This document shows, piece by piece, positions 10,842 to 21,200 of a stretch of DNA of 64,000 nucleotides. The stretch spans positions 521,501 to 585,500 of the forward strand of contig JAKOGI010000084.1 in NCBI GenBank assembly GCA_029747015.1, given 5' to 3'. The notes under the pieces are model-generated. The model had not been told where the DNA came from. It did no database searches and worked only from the letters and a program-made list of their open reading frames with translations. This stretch comes from Carnegiea gigantea (taxonomy: Eukaryota > Streptophyta > Magnoliopsida > Caryophyllales > Cactaceae). The translations under genes and the position numbers were made by a program. Each line of letters begins with the position of its first letter. Position 1 is the first letter of the stretch.

Positions 10842-11812
10842 ATGGGGATACTTATAAATTTGAGACTAGTTGTCCTAATTCTTTCCCCCCATCCCTTTGT
10901 ATTCTAATTATGCTCTTCTTATGTGTGAAATTTACAATTGTTCCAATTGTGACAGTAATTCTTGTCCTTGTGATATTTCTGCTAATGGTTTTGCTAGACT
11001 TTCCAGCATGATTGAGACTATGAATGAGCAAAAGCTTGAGCTCACTAATTTTATGTGGAAGCATGACCAATCATGTGAGATTGACCCCAGGTTTCGTTCC
11101 CCTGAACCTAATGTCAACTTGTGTGATGATGGTGAGTCTTTTCCTACTCTAGAGTCCGGACTAGAGGAAGTGTTTGACCCTCTCTCGACCGCTTCGCCCC
11201 CAGTTGCTCCACCTGCACCTAATACCATTAGGGGCAACACTGCATCTATCACGACCTTTCCTGATTCACCTTACCTTTTAACTCAATCGATGGGGTTTGG
11301 GGTGGGTGAGATATTTAGTATTGATGTCAGTGTTGATGAGGATGATTCCTGTTGTGGGTCAGACAATATCGCTATTGAGGAGCATGATTCTAATGAGACT
11401 CTTGTTGGGAGGCCTGGTGTGGATGTTGTGTTTATAGTTTTACCTAGTCTTGATCATGATGACCATATGTCCGCCGATCCCCTCAACACTTTTTATGTTT
11501 CTCCTTCAAGTTCACTATCCTCCCATTCCCTTGAGTTTCATGATTGGCCACTTGTTGATTCTTATGTTATGCTTGAGGGGAATAAGGTCGACTATTATGA
11601 GATTCTAGGTACCTTTAGAGGGTATAAGCCCTCCCTTGATCCTTACAATTTGCACCTAGAGCATTTACCTAGAAAAATCATGTTGATTATTACCTTTAAC
11701 TATTCTACCGAATTTTCCAAGGCATTTGATAAGTTTAGGAGAGCACTTGCTATCATTTTTGGATTCATGTTTTTGTGCTCTTACTTACATCTATCTGAGT
11801 TGCATACTTAGG
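10842..11812 (+). pseudogene. gag-like C-terminal part of the LARD element
   Basis: The open frame at 10897-11811 (about 300 residues) continues the gag-like protein of 8158-8382. Near its start is a Cys-rich stretch (CEIYNCSNCDSNSCPCDIS), which may be a divergent zinc knuckle, then RLSSMIETMNEQKLELTNFM with coiled-coil character. A long acidic, serine- and proline-rich middle follows, then GTFRGYKPSLDPY and a C-terminal conserved block (LPRKIMLI, FSKAFDKFRRAL). A frameshift near 10890 separates the first residues (DTYKFETSCPNS) from the main frame. I recognise the family from plant non-autonomous Athila-like elements. It is likely structural and has no enzymatic motifs. This is the longest intact stretch of the element. 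Confidence 0.6.
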
Positions 11813-13270
11813 TGTTTGATAAGCTACTGTGAGCTTTGATTGCATCCAAGTTTTGGACTTGAGTCTTGAGAGACTCTGAGGAGCGGCTGATATGCTCCTC
11901 CAACCTCCTAGAGCACCATCTTAGCAAGGCATAGTTTAGGTGCACATAGCACCTAACCTGCTGTGATCGCTCCAACCCTTCTCTTTTCTCCCCTTTTCTT
12001 TTCTTTCTTTTCTTTTGGTTTAGTTATGGATAGTAGGTAGCTTGCGTTTAGTTGTTAATATTAGGATTGTATTTTTGTTGGTGATAAACTTTGAGGTGAA
12101 AATTGGGATGTTATTGAGCCAACTAAGGGCTATTATCACCTTTTTGCTTTGTTTTCTTTTTTGTGTGTTTTGTTTTGTATGTCTTATGTCTTTGATTTTG
12201 TTTTCTTTGTTTGTGAGTGCTTTTGTGGTGGTAGTGATGCCTCGGCTCCCATTGAGAACATTGTGAGATTTAGGTAAGTCATATACCCTTTTGTGGATAT
12301 TTTTGTGAAAATTTTTTACTTTTTTATAGGTTTTCTTTTTGGCTTTGGGGAAGTTTTGTACTATTCTGATGAGCTTAAATCCCCTGTGCTTTGACTATTA
12401 ACTTGTACAGGAACATGATGTGCATGATAGATCTTCGTCCTCAATGTATCATTCTAAGTCCTAATTCTAACCCCAATTGTTCATTATGTGTAATCCAATT
12501 CTTATCTATAACATCATCATTAGCTTAGGGTCTTAGTTTTCCATGATTGGCTCTCCTACTTGTCTTGTACATGGTTAGTTTAGTCTTTGTTTGCTTTTCA
12601 AAAAAAATGAAAAAAATGAAAAAAAACAGAGAAAAAGAATAAAATAAAATTTAGAATGACAAGTATCTCTTTGAGGCATGCGCTGTTGGTCATTACTCTT
12701 TGAGGCAATATTGCCACTGGGTGTTATCCTTTGAGGCAATACTACTACTGGGAATGCTTGCTTTTTGTGCTAATAAGCCAATATATAGTTTGTATTGGTC
12801 AAGTGGAATTGAGTTTGATTCTGGTAAGCCTAAGTCATAGGATGATGATACACTAGCACACTAAGCACTAGGATAGATTCTAAGTTTTGATGTACAGTGG
12901 GGTGAAAGGTTGGTACTTTGATGTCGTCGATAGGGATGGAGAGTCTTGATGTGTATATTCTGTTTATATGTAGGTTAATATCTTTGTTGCATGAGTGCTT
13001 TGGTTAGCTAGAATATGTATAAAATTCTCTCTTATCTATATTTGTGCTTTGTTTATACATCCAAACTGTTTTTCAAGTTTCTGTTTCTCTTTTCCTTTTT
13101 ATTTTTTCTTCAAGATTTTGTGGTCTACAAACACTTATGCGACCTCACTCGTCCACTTGGAGGAACCAAGGGGTTTAAAGGGCATGTTGCATACGCTAAA
13201 TGCAATTGTGATTCCTACGAAAGTGAGTTAGATTCTTAGGTTAGTTTTTCCTTTGTTTTGCTCGAGGACG
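11813..13270. other. Noncoding spacer of the LARD element
   Basis: No gene is supported. The sequence is T-rich, with a short A-rich block near 12600-12650 and a small tandem repeat at 12670-12755 (listed separately). Long spacers between gag and the PPT are usual in LARD-type elements. Confidence 0.5.
12670..12755. repeat. Three short tandem repeats with core CTTTGAGGCAATA
   Basis: CTCTTTGAGGCATGCGCTG, CTCTTTGAGGCAATATTGCC and CCTTTGAGGCAATACTACTA follow each other at about 35-bp spacing, each ending in a related CACTGGG or TACTGGG. Confidence 0.65.
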
Positions 13271-13271
13271 A

Positions 13272-13295
13272 ACAAAAGGTAGGTGTGGAGGTATT
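13272..13295 (+). other. Polypurine tract of the LARD element
   Basis: CTCGAGGACGAACAAAAGGT precedes AGGTGTGGAGGTATT directly before the right LTR. This matches the usual Athila-type context in which a GAGGACGAGCAAAG stretch and a GTGTGGGGG tract come just before the LTR. Confidence 0.7.
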
Positions 13296-14489
13296 TGTTA
13301 GGCCATAATTAGTCATATTTTACATGCCTCTGTTACTTGATTTTAGCTCGTATAATAGTATAATCCTTAGAATTTTTACTTGTTTTATTTGCTTTTGTAG
13401 GCAATAACCTCAATCGAGCAAATGTAGCGAAAAGAAGCGAAGACGGACAAGAAAAGCAAAAGATGAAAAGAAAGGACAACGGGGTGGCCGTGCCACTGTG
13501 CCAGAAAATTGGCACAGTGTGGCTGTGCCACATGGCATAGCCGCGCCTCCCCTCCCGTTTGCTCGCTCGCTCAATTTCCTATTTAAAGCTCATTCGAGCG
13601 TTTTTGTTCAGCTCTCCCCGGGCTCTCCTTCTGCGACTTTTTGGGAGTTCTTAGCTTAGGTTTAGGCAATAAAACCCCACTTAGAGGGATTAGATTAGGG
13701 GCATTTTGTATATAATTTGTAAAAGATGGATCGATTTCAAGATTTAATGCTAGGTTCTTCTTTTCTCCCTCTCTTTAATTTCATGCTTTTGAGTTTGTTT
13801 GCTAGTTCAATAGATTTTTGTTTCGCTTTCGTTTCAATGTTTATTTGTGAATTAAAGCCTTGATCTTTGGTTGTGATTTGTTCTTGAGATGGTTGATTGA
13901 TTCTTGTTTAGGCCTTTTCCCTCCTTGTTTATGCTTGAATTTAGGGTTTTCTTTTATACCCACCAAGTGTTCGATGAAATGTTTGAAAGAACCTTCATCC
14001 GTATTTTGGGCCAATCGAGTTATGCTGAGAGGTGATGTTGAGTGTCTAGTTTGGGTAGAGAAATAGCGGGGATTTGGACATGAAAATAGCCTCGATCGCT
14101 AGTTAGGTCAAGGGTTGTCAATCTTATAGTTTAATTGCACTAATCCCATGAAAATTGGAGGTTAGAACCATTAGACTAGCTCATGACCCTTAAGAAAAGG
14201 CTTAGGCGGTCTTTAATGATGTAACCAATCATCTCTGAATGCTAGCATAACTTGGGAAGGTTAAGGTTTGACTTGATTAGTTGGTTTATCTCAAATTTAA
14301 TCATAATCGAAGTCTTTGTTTTTGCTTTAGTAGTTTAGTTCTATTTTCTATCCCTTCTATTTTGCCTTGCTTGAGGCGCTTTTGTTCATTCCAGTATTTG
14401 GAAATACAACTCCCTGCAGACGATACTCCGAGTACTCAATGATGTACCTTGCATTTGGGGTTTATGAATATTAAAACTTTTCCCTAACA
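13296..14489 (+). repeat. Right LTR of the Athila-like LARD element
   Basis: The 1194-bp segment starts TGTTAGGCC right after the PPT and ends CCCTAACA at the TSD. It holds a dense cluster of GTGCCAC/GTGGCAC words at 13485-13545 and a likely transcript start region around 13575-13640. Near the end, GCAGACGATACTCCGAGTACTC is typical of this LTR type. It is unlike the left LTR. Confidence 0.65.
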
Positions 14490-14494
14490 GAAGG
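14490..14494. other. Right target-site duplication GAAGG
   Basis: It matches 6749-6753. The tandem array resumes immediately after it (TCTGTTACTCAAGCGATATGG). Confidence 0.85.
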
Positions 14495-14575
14495 TCTGTT
14501 ACTCAAGCGATATGGAAATTTGCACGATTGAAAAGAAGGCCTACTATTCCAATGATAAGGAAGTCTACTAATATG
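14495..14575. repeat. Tandem array, right remainder
   Basis: About two further 48-bp subunits (GAAGGTCTGTTACTC and GAAGGCCTACTATTCC) continue the array broken at 6748. After them comes unrepeated sequence leading to the PPT. Confidence 0.8.
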
Positions 14576-14697
14576 CCAATTGAAGGATAAAATACATCAT
14601 GCACCTTGGCAGTCAGACTCAGATTCCACATCATTAGCTAGACAAACAATTACAGGAAGCAACTATTTACTTTGTTCCTTGCCGAACTCCGGCTCAG

Positions 14698-14714
14698 CCA
14701 AAGTGGGGGCTAAC
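14698..14714 (+). other. Polypurine tract of Tat1
   Basis: CAAAGTGGGGGCTAAC lies directly before TGTAGATACC. This GTGGGGGC(T)AAC/TGTAGA junction is characteristic of Tat-type elements and marks the start of an LTR. Confidence 0.75.
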
Positions 14715-16138
14715 TGTAGATACCTAAAATGACATTCTATTTTAATAAGCCCAATGGCAAAATTAATTATCTGGTTTGAACGTTTAAGGGCCCAGTAGAT
14801 TAACAGTTTAGAAATAAATAGAGAGGAAATAGAAATGAGCCAAGGATGTGGAAAAACCTAGCTAGTGGGCAAGTTTCCCTACAAACCCGGTCGGGTTCTC
14901 AGGAGCAGGAGCCCGCTGGGGTTCTTTCCTTCCTTTGACCGAAACCTATTCCTATTAGGCTGAGTTAGACCTAATTTAATGCTAACCAGAATGTCGGCTA
15001 TAATTAAATTAGCTTCTACTAATTAATTAGAGTTTCAGTATACCAAGATAGTATGAAACTTAACCAAAATATGATTAGGTCTCTTTCTCCTAGTCCAATT
15101 CACAGAGCCTCTTCAACAACTATAAAAAGGGAGCTGACCCCCTAGGGTAAGGGATAAACCATTGAGAATGACACAGAGCTAGGAGAAAAGAGAGAGTTAT
15201 AATCCCTTTTCTAAAAGAGAGAGATAGTGTTAGATGAGGGAAATCACATCGATTTCACAAACCGTCTTCGGCTGGGTTCCTAAGTGATTCAGATGGGTTT
15301 ATGTTGAGGACACATTTTATAACCCTTTCTCCCTCTATTTGTACTGTATTTTTTATGAACTTTTGCTGATTACAGTTTGGCAAAGATGTAATCTTTTAAG
15401 ATAGTTTCATTCCCACTGCTACAACAAGCCTAACAATTTTACCTTTTTTTGTTCATTTTGGATGACATTGTGCCTTGATTATATGAATAGTTCTAATTGG
15501 TGCATGGATATGTCTTAGTATGATTAAGCTTTAGTTTCCCATATTGATTAGTAGAGGCCATTAGCCCGTCAATGATGGCGGACCATCCTATCATCGTACC
15601 ATTGCCCTGAATCTAGAACCTTAGCTCCAAACCAAGGAATTAGGATGGTCCCCGTACAAAGGATTGCTTGGGGGTCTTTCCAAAACCCTTTTGAAACAGC
15701 TTGTTTCAAAGGATGTCATGATTTGTAAGTTTTTTGAAAACTCACTAGCAACTTTATTTACCTGAAGATTGAAGTTTTTTACTATTTCATTTGGTATCTA
15801 TTCCTGTATCACTAGACTTGGAAAAACAAATTCGGACCATGGTAGTGAAATCTACCTGGACCAGAATCTGGGTTTCTGATATGACCCATGAACCTGTACA
15901 GAGGTTCCTGGATGAGAACCACACTCATATTCTAGGTCAGGTTGAAGAAACTGTCAAGGCCAAATCACAAGGAATTGGACCTGGCCCAGCCCAGGGACAC
16001 CCAGTCGGGTTCTCTGGTTAGGACCAAGGCCCATTCGCTTGTTGTTTTATAGCGAATTCTGCCTAACTTGCAACAAAAAATAAAAGTAAAAAAGAAATTA
16101 ATTCGTTTCTTAGAAAAGTTAAAAGTACTTAGCATACA
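14715..16138 (+). repeat. Tat1 LTR
   Basis: The segment starts TGTAGATACC after the PPT. The end is set tentatively at CATACA (16138), just before a PBS-like stretch, giving about 1.42 kb. It contains copies of the palindromic motif (AACCCGGTCGGGTTCTC near 14882, a relaxed GCCCGCTGGGGTTC near 14910, and CCCAGTCGGGTTCTC near 16001) and a TATA box at 15121. As the PPT-adjacent LTR it is the 3' LTR of Tat1, but it is followed by what looks like a 5' region. Confidence 0.65.
15121..15130 (+). promoter_or_regulatory. TATA box in the Tat1 LTR
   Basis: TATAAAAAGG sits about 400 bp into the LTR, a sensible place for the U3 promoter. The sequence around 15170-15230 is purine-rich and could be the start of R. 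No transcript evidence is available. Confidence 0.5.
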
Positions 16139-16165
16139 AGCTCGACCATTCCTGGGGGATCGCAC
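16139..16165 (+). other. PBS-like site after the Tat1 LTR
   Basis: AGCTCGACCATTCCTGGGGGAT resembles in layout the Tat/Ogre PBS TGGCGACTCTGCTGGGGAT (tRNA-Arg type), with changes. If real, an element's 5' end lies to the right and this LTR is shared by two head-to-tail copies. Confidence 0.35.
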
Positions 16166-16229
16166 CCTCGGAGAGGTGGATCCCTAAACCCTTAGCTTTA
16201 AGTTAAATATAATTTGCCATCTTTTGTGT

Positions 16230-16980
16230 TAGTTTGGGTCATGTTTCCTAATCCAAACTTGTGTTCTCAATCTGTTAATTGGTTGACTAAACTCGACAAT
16301 GTTGTGGGTAGTGCTATATATGTTGAGAGGTGTACCATCTGCATGGAAAGGCCTATTGTACTGTAGACCACTGTGCCTGCTACAGTTTGACATAAGTTTG
16401 GATTCTTGAGGGTCCTGATCCTTTATTGAAAGATAATGCTAAAGTTCAAGAGAATGTTATTATTGGTAATGGGACACAAAAACTTAAATCGTTGAGACTT
16501 CAAAAGGGGCGTGAAATATGCCTTTAGTTGGCAGCGCACTTCTAAAAGCATTGCTTATTACAAAGAAGGGTAGTTGGTTTATTACATCTAGAAAATTTAT
16601 ATATCCATTGTTGGGGATAGAATAGATGTATAGAGCAATACTATGGCAAAATTTCTTATAAGATACAAGTTCATTGCCTTGAACGTTGTTGAATTTGATA
16701 GAGGATGGTCTTTGTTGGTGCTTCGTTGGCAAGCAAATTTAATAAAACTAATAGTTTAGGGGAAGCATTCGATAAAATTCTTAACACATGATTGTTATTT
16801 GCTAGAGTATAAAGGGTTTTAGTGAGCTCCTTAAGTAAGTTAATGTTAAAATAGAGGTTAATAACTATCAACTGGCTATTTTTCATCTTGTGGAGATAGG
16901 AGCGAAGATTCAAAATTCTATGAGTATTGCTAAAAAGCTCATTCTTTTGTTGGTAATTGTAAGTACTATAACTATGGTAG
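16230..16980 (+). pseudogene. Unidentified decayed reading frame 3' of the Tat1 LTR
   Basis: One forward frame stays mostly open for about 250 codons, broken by roughly a dozen stops. Readable pieces include LCSQSVNWLTKLDNVVGSA, VERCTICMERPIV, KFGFLRVLILY, VKYAFSWQRTSKSIAYYKEG, KFLIRYKFIALNVVEFDRGW and SLLVLRWQANLIKLIV. The mix looks like a real decayed protein rather than chance. I do not recognise the family. Its place directly after an LTR and a PBS-like site suggests a 5' accessory ORF or gag of a Tat/Ogre element, since Ogre elements have an extra ORF before gag. It is cut at 16982 by the Athila-like element. Confidence 0.45.
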
Positions 16981-17307
16981 ATTGATAACTCATATTTTTA
17001 TGTGAACGTTTACTCCCATTTTACCTATTTTTAAAGTCTTTGATATATGTTTCAAGTAACAATAATGCATATTTTGTATCTTTGAATGTGAGAAGCAAGA
17101 CGTAAATCCAAGTGTAAACTTGGCCAAGTATAGATGGGATGACCGGGAATTTAGGAGAGCGATTCTTGAAGCCGTACATATTGGACTATTCTAATTCTTC
17201 CCCTCAACAATCTTGGCACCTGGGCCTGTTTATTTATGACCAATTTAAGCCCACCCCATGTGCCAAGTCATAAGCTGAGCCAGTGCATGATCCTAGCCCC
17301 GCAAGCT

Positions 17308-17327
17308 CTCTCTCTCTCTCTCTCTCT
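17308..17327. repeat. (CT)10 microsatellite
   Basis: An uninterrupted CT run within the split LTR. Confidence 0.9.
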
Positions 17328-17578
17328 ACAAGTTGATTAGGTCTCCTCTTTCTTTCACCCGATGACCAGGAGGAGTATCCATACCTGCTTAGTCTGCCAC
17401 TCTCTTCCTCACTCACTCTCTTTCTAGTCAAGTTACTTTATGGGTATGTTTTTCTTTCAGCAATAGCAATAACCCAATGTCTTAACTAGTGCAGCTCTAA
17501 GCGTAGTGTGCTCTATATCCTAATTGGGTATGTTTGCCAACTATTTGACCCACTGCTTACGGCGCCCTCTTCCCCTTT

Positions 17579-17583
17579 CGTCC
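17579..17583. other. TSD of the Copia element, left (CGTCC)
   Basis: It matches 22917-22921 exactly. Confidence 0.92.
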
Positions 17584-18173
17584 TGTTAGGAAATAAGGGG
17601 GATAATAGGATGTGACAATGCAACAGAATTCAACCAAGAACACAACGCAACAATGAAAGAAACAAGAATAAAGGACACAGGGAATTTTACGTGGAAACCC
17701 AATGTGGGAAAAACCACGGACGGCGACAGTACACCGACAAATTTCACTATGAGCAGAGTAGTACACCACAATCACTTCAGTGATTAAGAGCAGAATTACA
17801 ATACTCTCAATTGTATTCTCTCACAAATAACCTCACTCTCTCAATGTGTTTTCTATATTGGAGTCTTTTGAAACAAGGCCCTAGACCCCCTTTATATAGG
17901 GTCTGTGAGGTAGGGTTTCTCCCTGAAAACCCTAGCTGCCAGGAGGAATCCTCCTCGAAGACAGAAACCCTAGCCGCCATCCGAAAGAGGCGGCGAGAAG
18001 ACACGTGGCACGGTCACCCAGTGCCACATGGCACGGCCGTGCCATATGGCACGGTGCCCCCGTGCCAATTTTCTGTCCCTCTCGTCTTCGGCTCTTCGTC
18101 TTGGCACGCCCGTGTCTATGCAGCATGGGCTCCCCGTGCCGATACTCGAGATTTTGGGCCATAAAACCCAACA
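17584..18173 (-). repeat. 3' LTR of the Copia element (590 bp)
   Basis: It runs TGTTAGGAAATAAGG to CATAAAACCCAACA. It is nearly identical to 22309-22916 but lacks 18 bp in the GGCACGACCGTGCCACGTG repeat region near 18008. Confidence 0.95.
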
Positions 18174-18187
18174 ATCTCCACCTTGGA
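18174..18187 (-). other. Polypurine tract of the Copia element
   Basis: On the minus strand, CCAAGGTGGAGAT lies directly before the LTR (TGTTGGGTTTTATGG). Confidence 0.8.
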
Positions 18188-18273
18188 CCAAAATCTCCAA
18201 TCTTCAACTTTCCGTCGCCATCGTCTCACCTCTAAGGGTGATGCCCCCTATGGGGCTATGCCCCGCAGGGCCC

Positions 18274-21200
18274 TCAGCAGCTGTGAACTCCCACTAAGTC
18301 CAAGCAATGCTCGAACTTAGCTGTAGGTAGTGGCTTTGTAAGCATGTCAGCAGGATTCTCTGAGGTGTGAACTTTCTTCATCATTATTTCTCCTGCAGCA
18401 ACTGTGTCTCGTACATAATGATATTTGACGCTGATATGCTTGGTCTTCGAGTGGTAGGCATCATTCTTTGTCAGATGTATGGCACTCTGACTATCAGAAT
18501 ATACCACAATAGCAGATTGTGGTATTCCAAGCTCCATTACCAGTCCCTTTAGCTAGGTAGCTTCCTTCACCCCTTCAGTGGCAGCAATATACTCAGCTTC
18601 TGTTGTGGACAGAGCTGCAATAGATTGTAAAGATGCTTTCCAAGAGATAGCGCCCCCACATATGGTAAAGATGTACCCAGATATGGACCTCCTCCTATCC
18701 AAATCACCAGCATAATCAGAATCAACATACCCTACTACATCAGATGCAGCAGCCTTGTTTCTATCAAATACCAGCCCTTTCCCCACAGTTCCCTTTACAT
18801 ACCGTAGGATCCATTTTACACCCTCCCAGTGGTCCTTTCCAGGATTATGCATATATCTGCTTACCACACTCACAGCATGTGATAAGTCTGGTCTGGTACA
18901 GACCATGGCATACATCAAACTCCCTACAGCACTAGAGTATGGTACATTGGACATTCTACCGATGTCCTCTTCCGTTTGCGGACAGCATTCCGCAGACAGT
19001 TTAAAATGTGCAGCAAGAGGGGTAGACACTGCCTTGCAGTCCCTCATTTTGAACTTGCTTAATACCTTCTCAAGATATTTTTCTTGAGACAAGTATAATT
19101 TTCCCTCCTTTCGATCCCTGTGAATCTCCATGCCCAGTATCCTTTTAGCTGCACCTAAGTCTTTCATTTCGAATTCCTTACTGAGCTGAGATTTTAGCAT
19201 GCTAATCAGGGTTTTATCTTTAGATGCAATTAGCATGTCATCAACATACAGTAGTAGATATATAAAGGACCCATCACCATATTGTCTAAAGTATACACAA
19301 TTATCATATCTACTACGTATGTAACCATTATCAATCATAAACGTGTCAAAACGTTTATACCACTGCCTAGGAGCCTGCTTGAGTCCATACAAGGACTTTT
19401 TCAACTTACATACCATGTGTTCCTTATTAGGAACAGCAAACCCTTCAGGTTGCTTCATATATATCTCCTCTTCCAGCTCACCATGCAGGAAGGCTGTTTT
19501 TACATCAAGCTGCTCCAACTCCAAGTTAAACAATGTCACAATAGATAACAATAATCGAATAGAGGTGTGTCTGACTACAGGAGAGAAAACCTCATTGTAG
19601 TCTATACCTTCCCGTTGGTTGCAACCACGAACAACCAACCTTGCTTTCCACCTTGCATCCTCTACCCCAGGAATGCCCTCCTTCTTCTTGTATATCCATT
19701 TGGCAGTTAAGGCCCGTCGGCCTTTAGGCAGGTTACATAACTCCCAAGTCCCGTTTTTCTGCAGACTTTTCATTTCTTCTTGCATAGCCTGAATCCAGTT
19801 GGGTGAACTTGGGCAGGTGATGGCTTCAGTATAATTTGAAGGCTCAGTTCCTTCAGACACTTCCTCTGCAACAGAAAGTGCAAATGCTATCAGCCCTTCA
19901 TCATCGTTGTACCGGGCCGGTCTCCTGATCTCCCTGCGAGGACGATCACGTGCTATAGAGTGCTCAACCTCCTCCTGAGGTTGATTAGTGCTGATAGCCC
20001 CAGGCTCAGTGACCTGGACTTCCTTCATAGCTCCACCTTGAGCTGTAGCAGTCTCCAGCTCCACCTCCATGTTGGTGTCTTGCTGAGTTCCTGTACCAGT
20101 AGAAGGAACAGCAGCATTCTTTCCAGAAGATAATATATCAGACTCATTGAAAGTAACATCCCTACTTTGTATTACTTTCTTAGAATCAGGACACCACATA
20201 CGATACCCCTTAGATTCACTAGCATACCCCAAAAACATACATTTAACTGCTCTAGGTGCTAGTTTTCCCTCATTTACATGAGCATACACAGGACACCCAA
20301 ATACCCTGAGATTAGAGTAGTCAACAGGATTACCTGACCATACTTCTTCTGGAATCTGAAACTCGATGGAGGAGTGTGGTGATCGATTCACCAGGTAGCA
20401 GGCCGTAGAAATGGCCTCAGCCCAAAACGCTTTGCGATCCCAAAGCCCAGCAGTTGAAAGCAAACACCGTGCTTTCTCTAACAACGTCCTGTTAATTCGT
20501 TCTGTGACCCCATTCTGTTGTGGTTTCCCGACCAAGGTTTTATGCCTGGCTATGCCGTTTGCTGTGCAGAACTCTTCAAACTCAGATTCAACAAACTCCA
20601 GGCCATTATCAGTCCTGAGTTTCTTGATCCTTTTGCCAGTCTGGTTCTCAACCAGAGCCTTGAATTTCTTGAACATTGAGAATGTCTCGTTTTTCTGTCT
20701 CAAGAAATACACCCAAACTTTTCGTGAGAAATCATCAACAAATGTTAACATGTAACGCTTACCTCCCATCGAAGGTACCTTAGAGGGACCCCACAAATCA
20801 GAATGTATGTAGTCCAGGACCCCCTGAGTACGGTGACTAGCCTTTGAGAAACTTACCCTTTTCTGTTTCCCAAATACGCAGTGATCACAAAAATCCAACT
20901 TACCCGTACTAGCGTTACCAAGACAACCTTTCTTACCCAGAATGGTCATCCCTTTCTCACTCATATGGCCCAGCCTCATGTGCCATAACATCGTCTCATC
21001 TGCTGTACCTACAGCAGCTGCTCCTGTAACTGTGGCTCCCTGCAGGATGTAGAGACTGCCCTGCCTCAGTCCCTTCATCATCACCATGGCTCCTTTAGCC
21101 ACCTTTAGAGCTCCATTCTCCATGACGATTCTGCAACCATTAGACTCAAGAGTTCCCAAGGAAATCAAGCAACGAGTCATATCAGGAATATGACGCACTT

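Larger units (their letters stand above)
6754..14489 (+). mobile_element. Non-autonomous Athila-like LTR retrotransposon (LARD-type)
   Basis: The element starts TGATAAACC, ends CCCTAACA and is flanked by a perfect 5-bp duplication. The layout is a left LTR (6754-8054), a tRNA-Asp-type PBS (8061 on), a gag-like gene in two pieces, a long noncoding spacer, a PPT (near 13275-13295) and a right LTR (13296-14489). No protease, RT or integrase is present, so it would depend on another element for movement. A 2.46-kb unclassified sequence lies in the gag gene. The two terminal segments look like LTRs in position but I see no sequence similarity between them, which is odd for one integration event (see findings). 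Confidence 0.75.

Noticed and set aside
12042..13239. Small hydrophobic frames in the LARD spacer
   Set aside because: T-rich noncoding spacer, no conserved blocks.
17811..18297. Frames of about 65-117 aa in the Copia LTRs, duplicated at 22532-22984
   Set aside because: They lie in LTR sequence and are copied with it; no coding signal other than openness.
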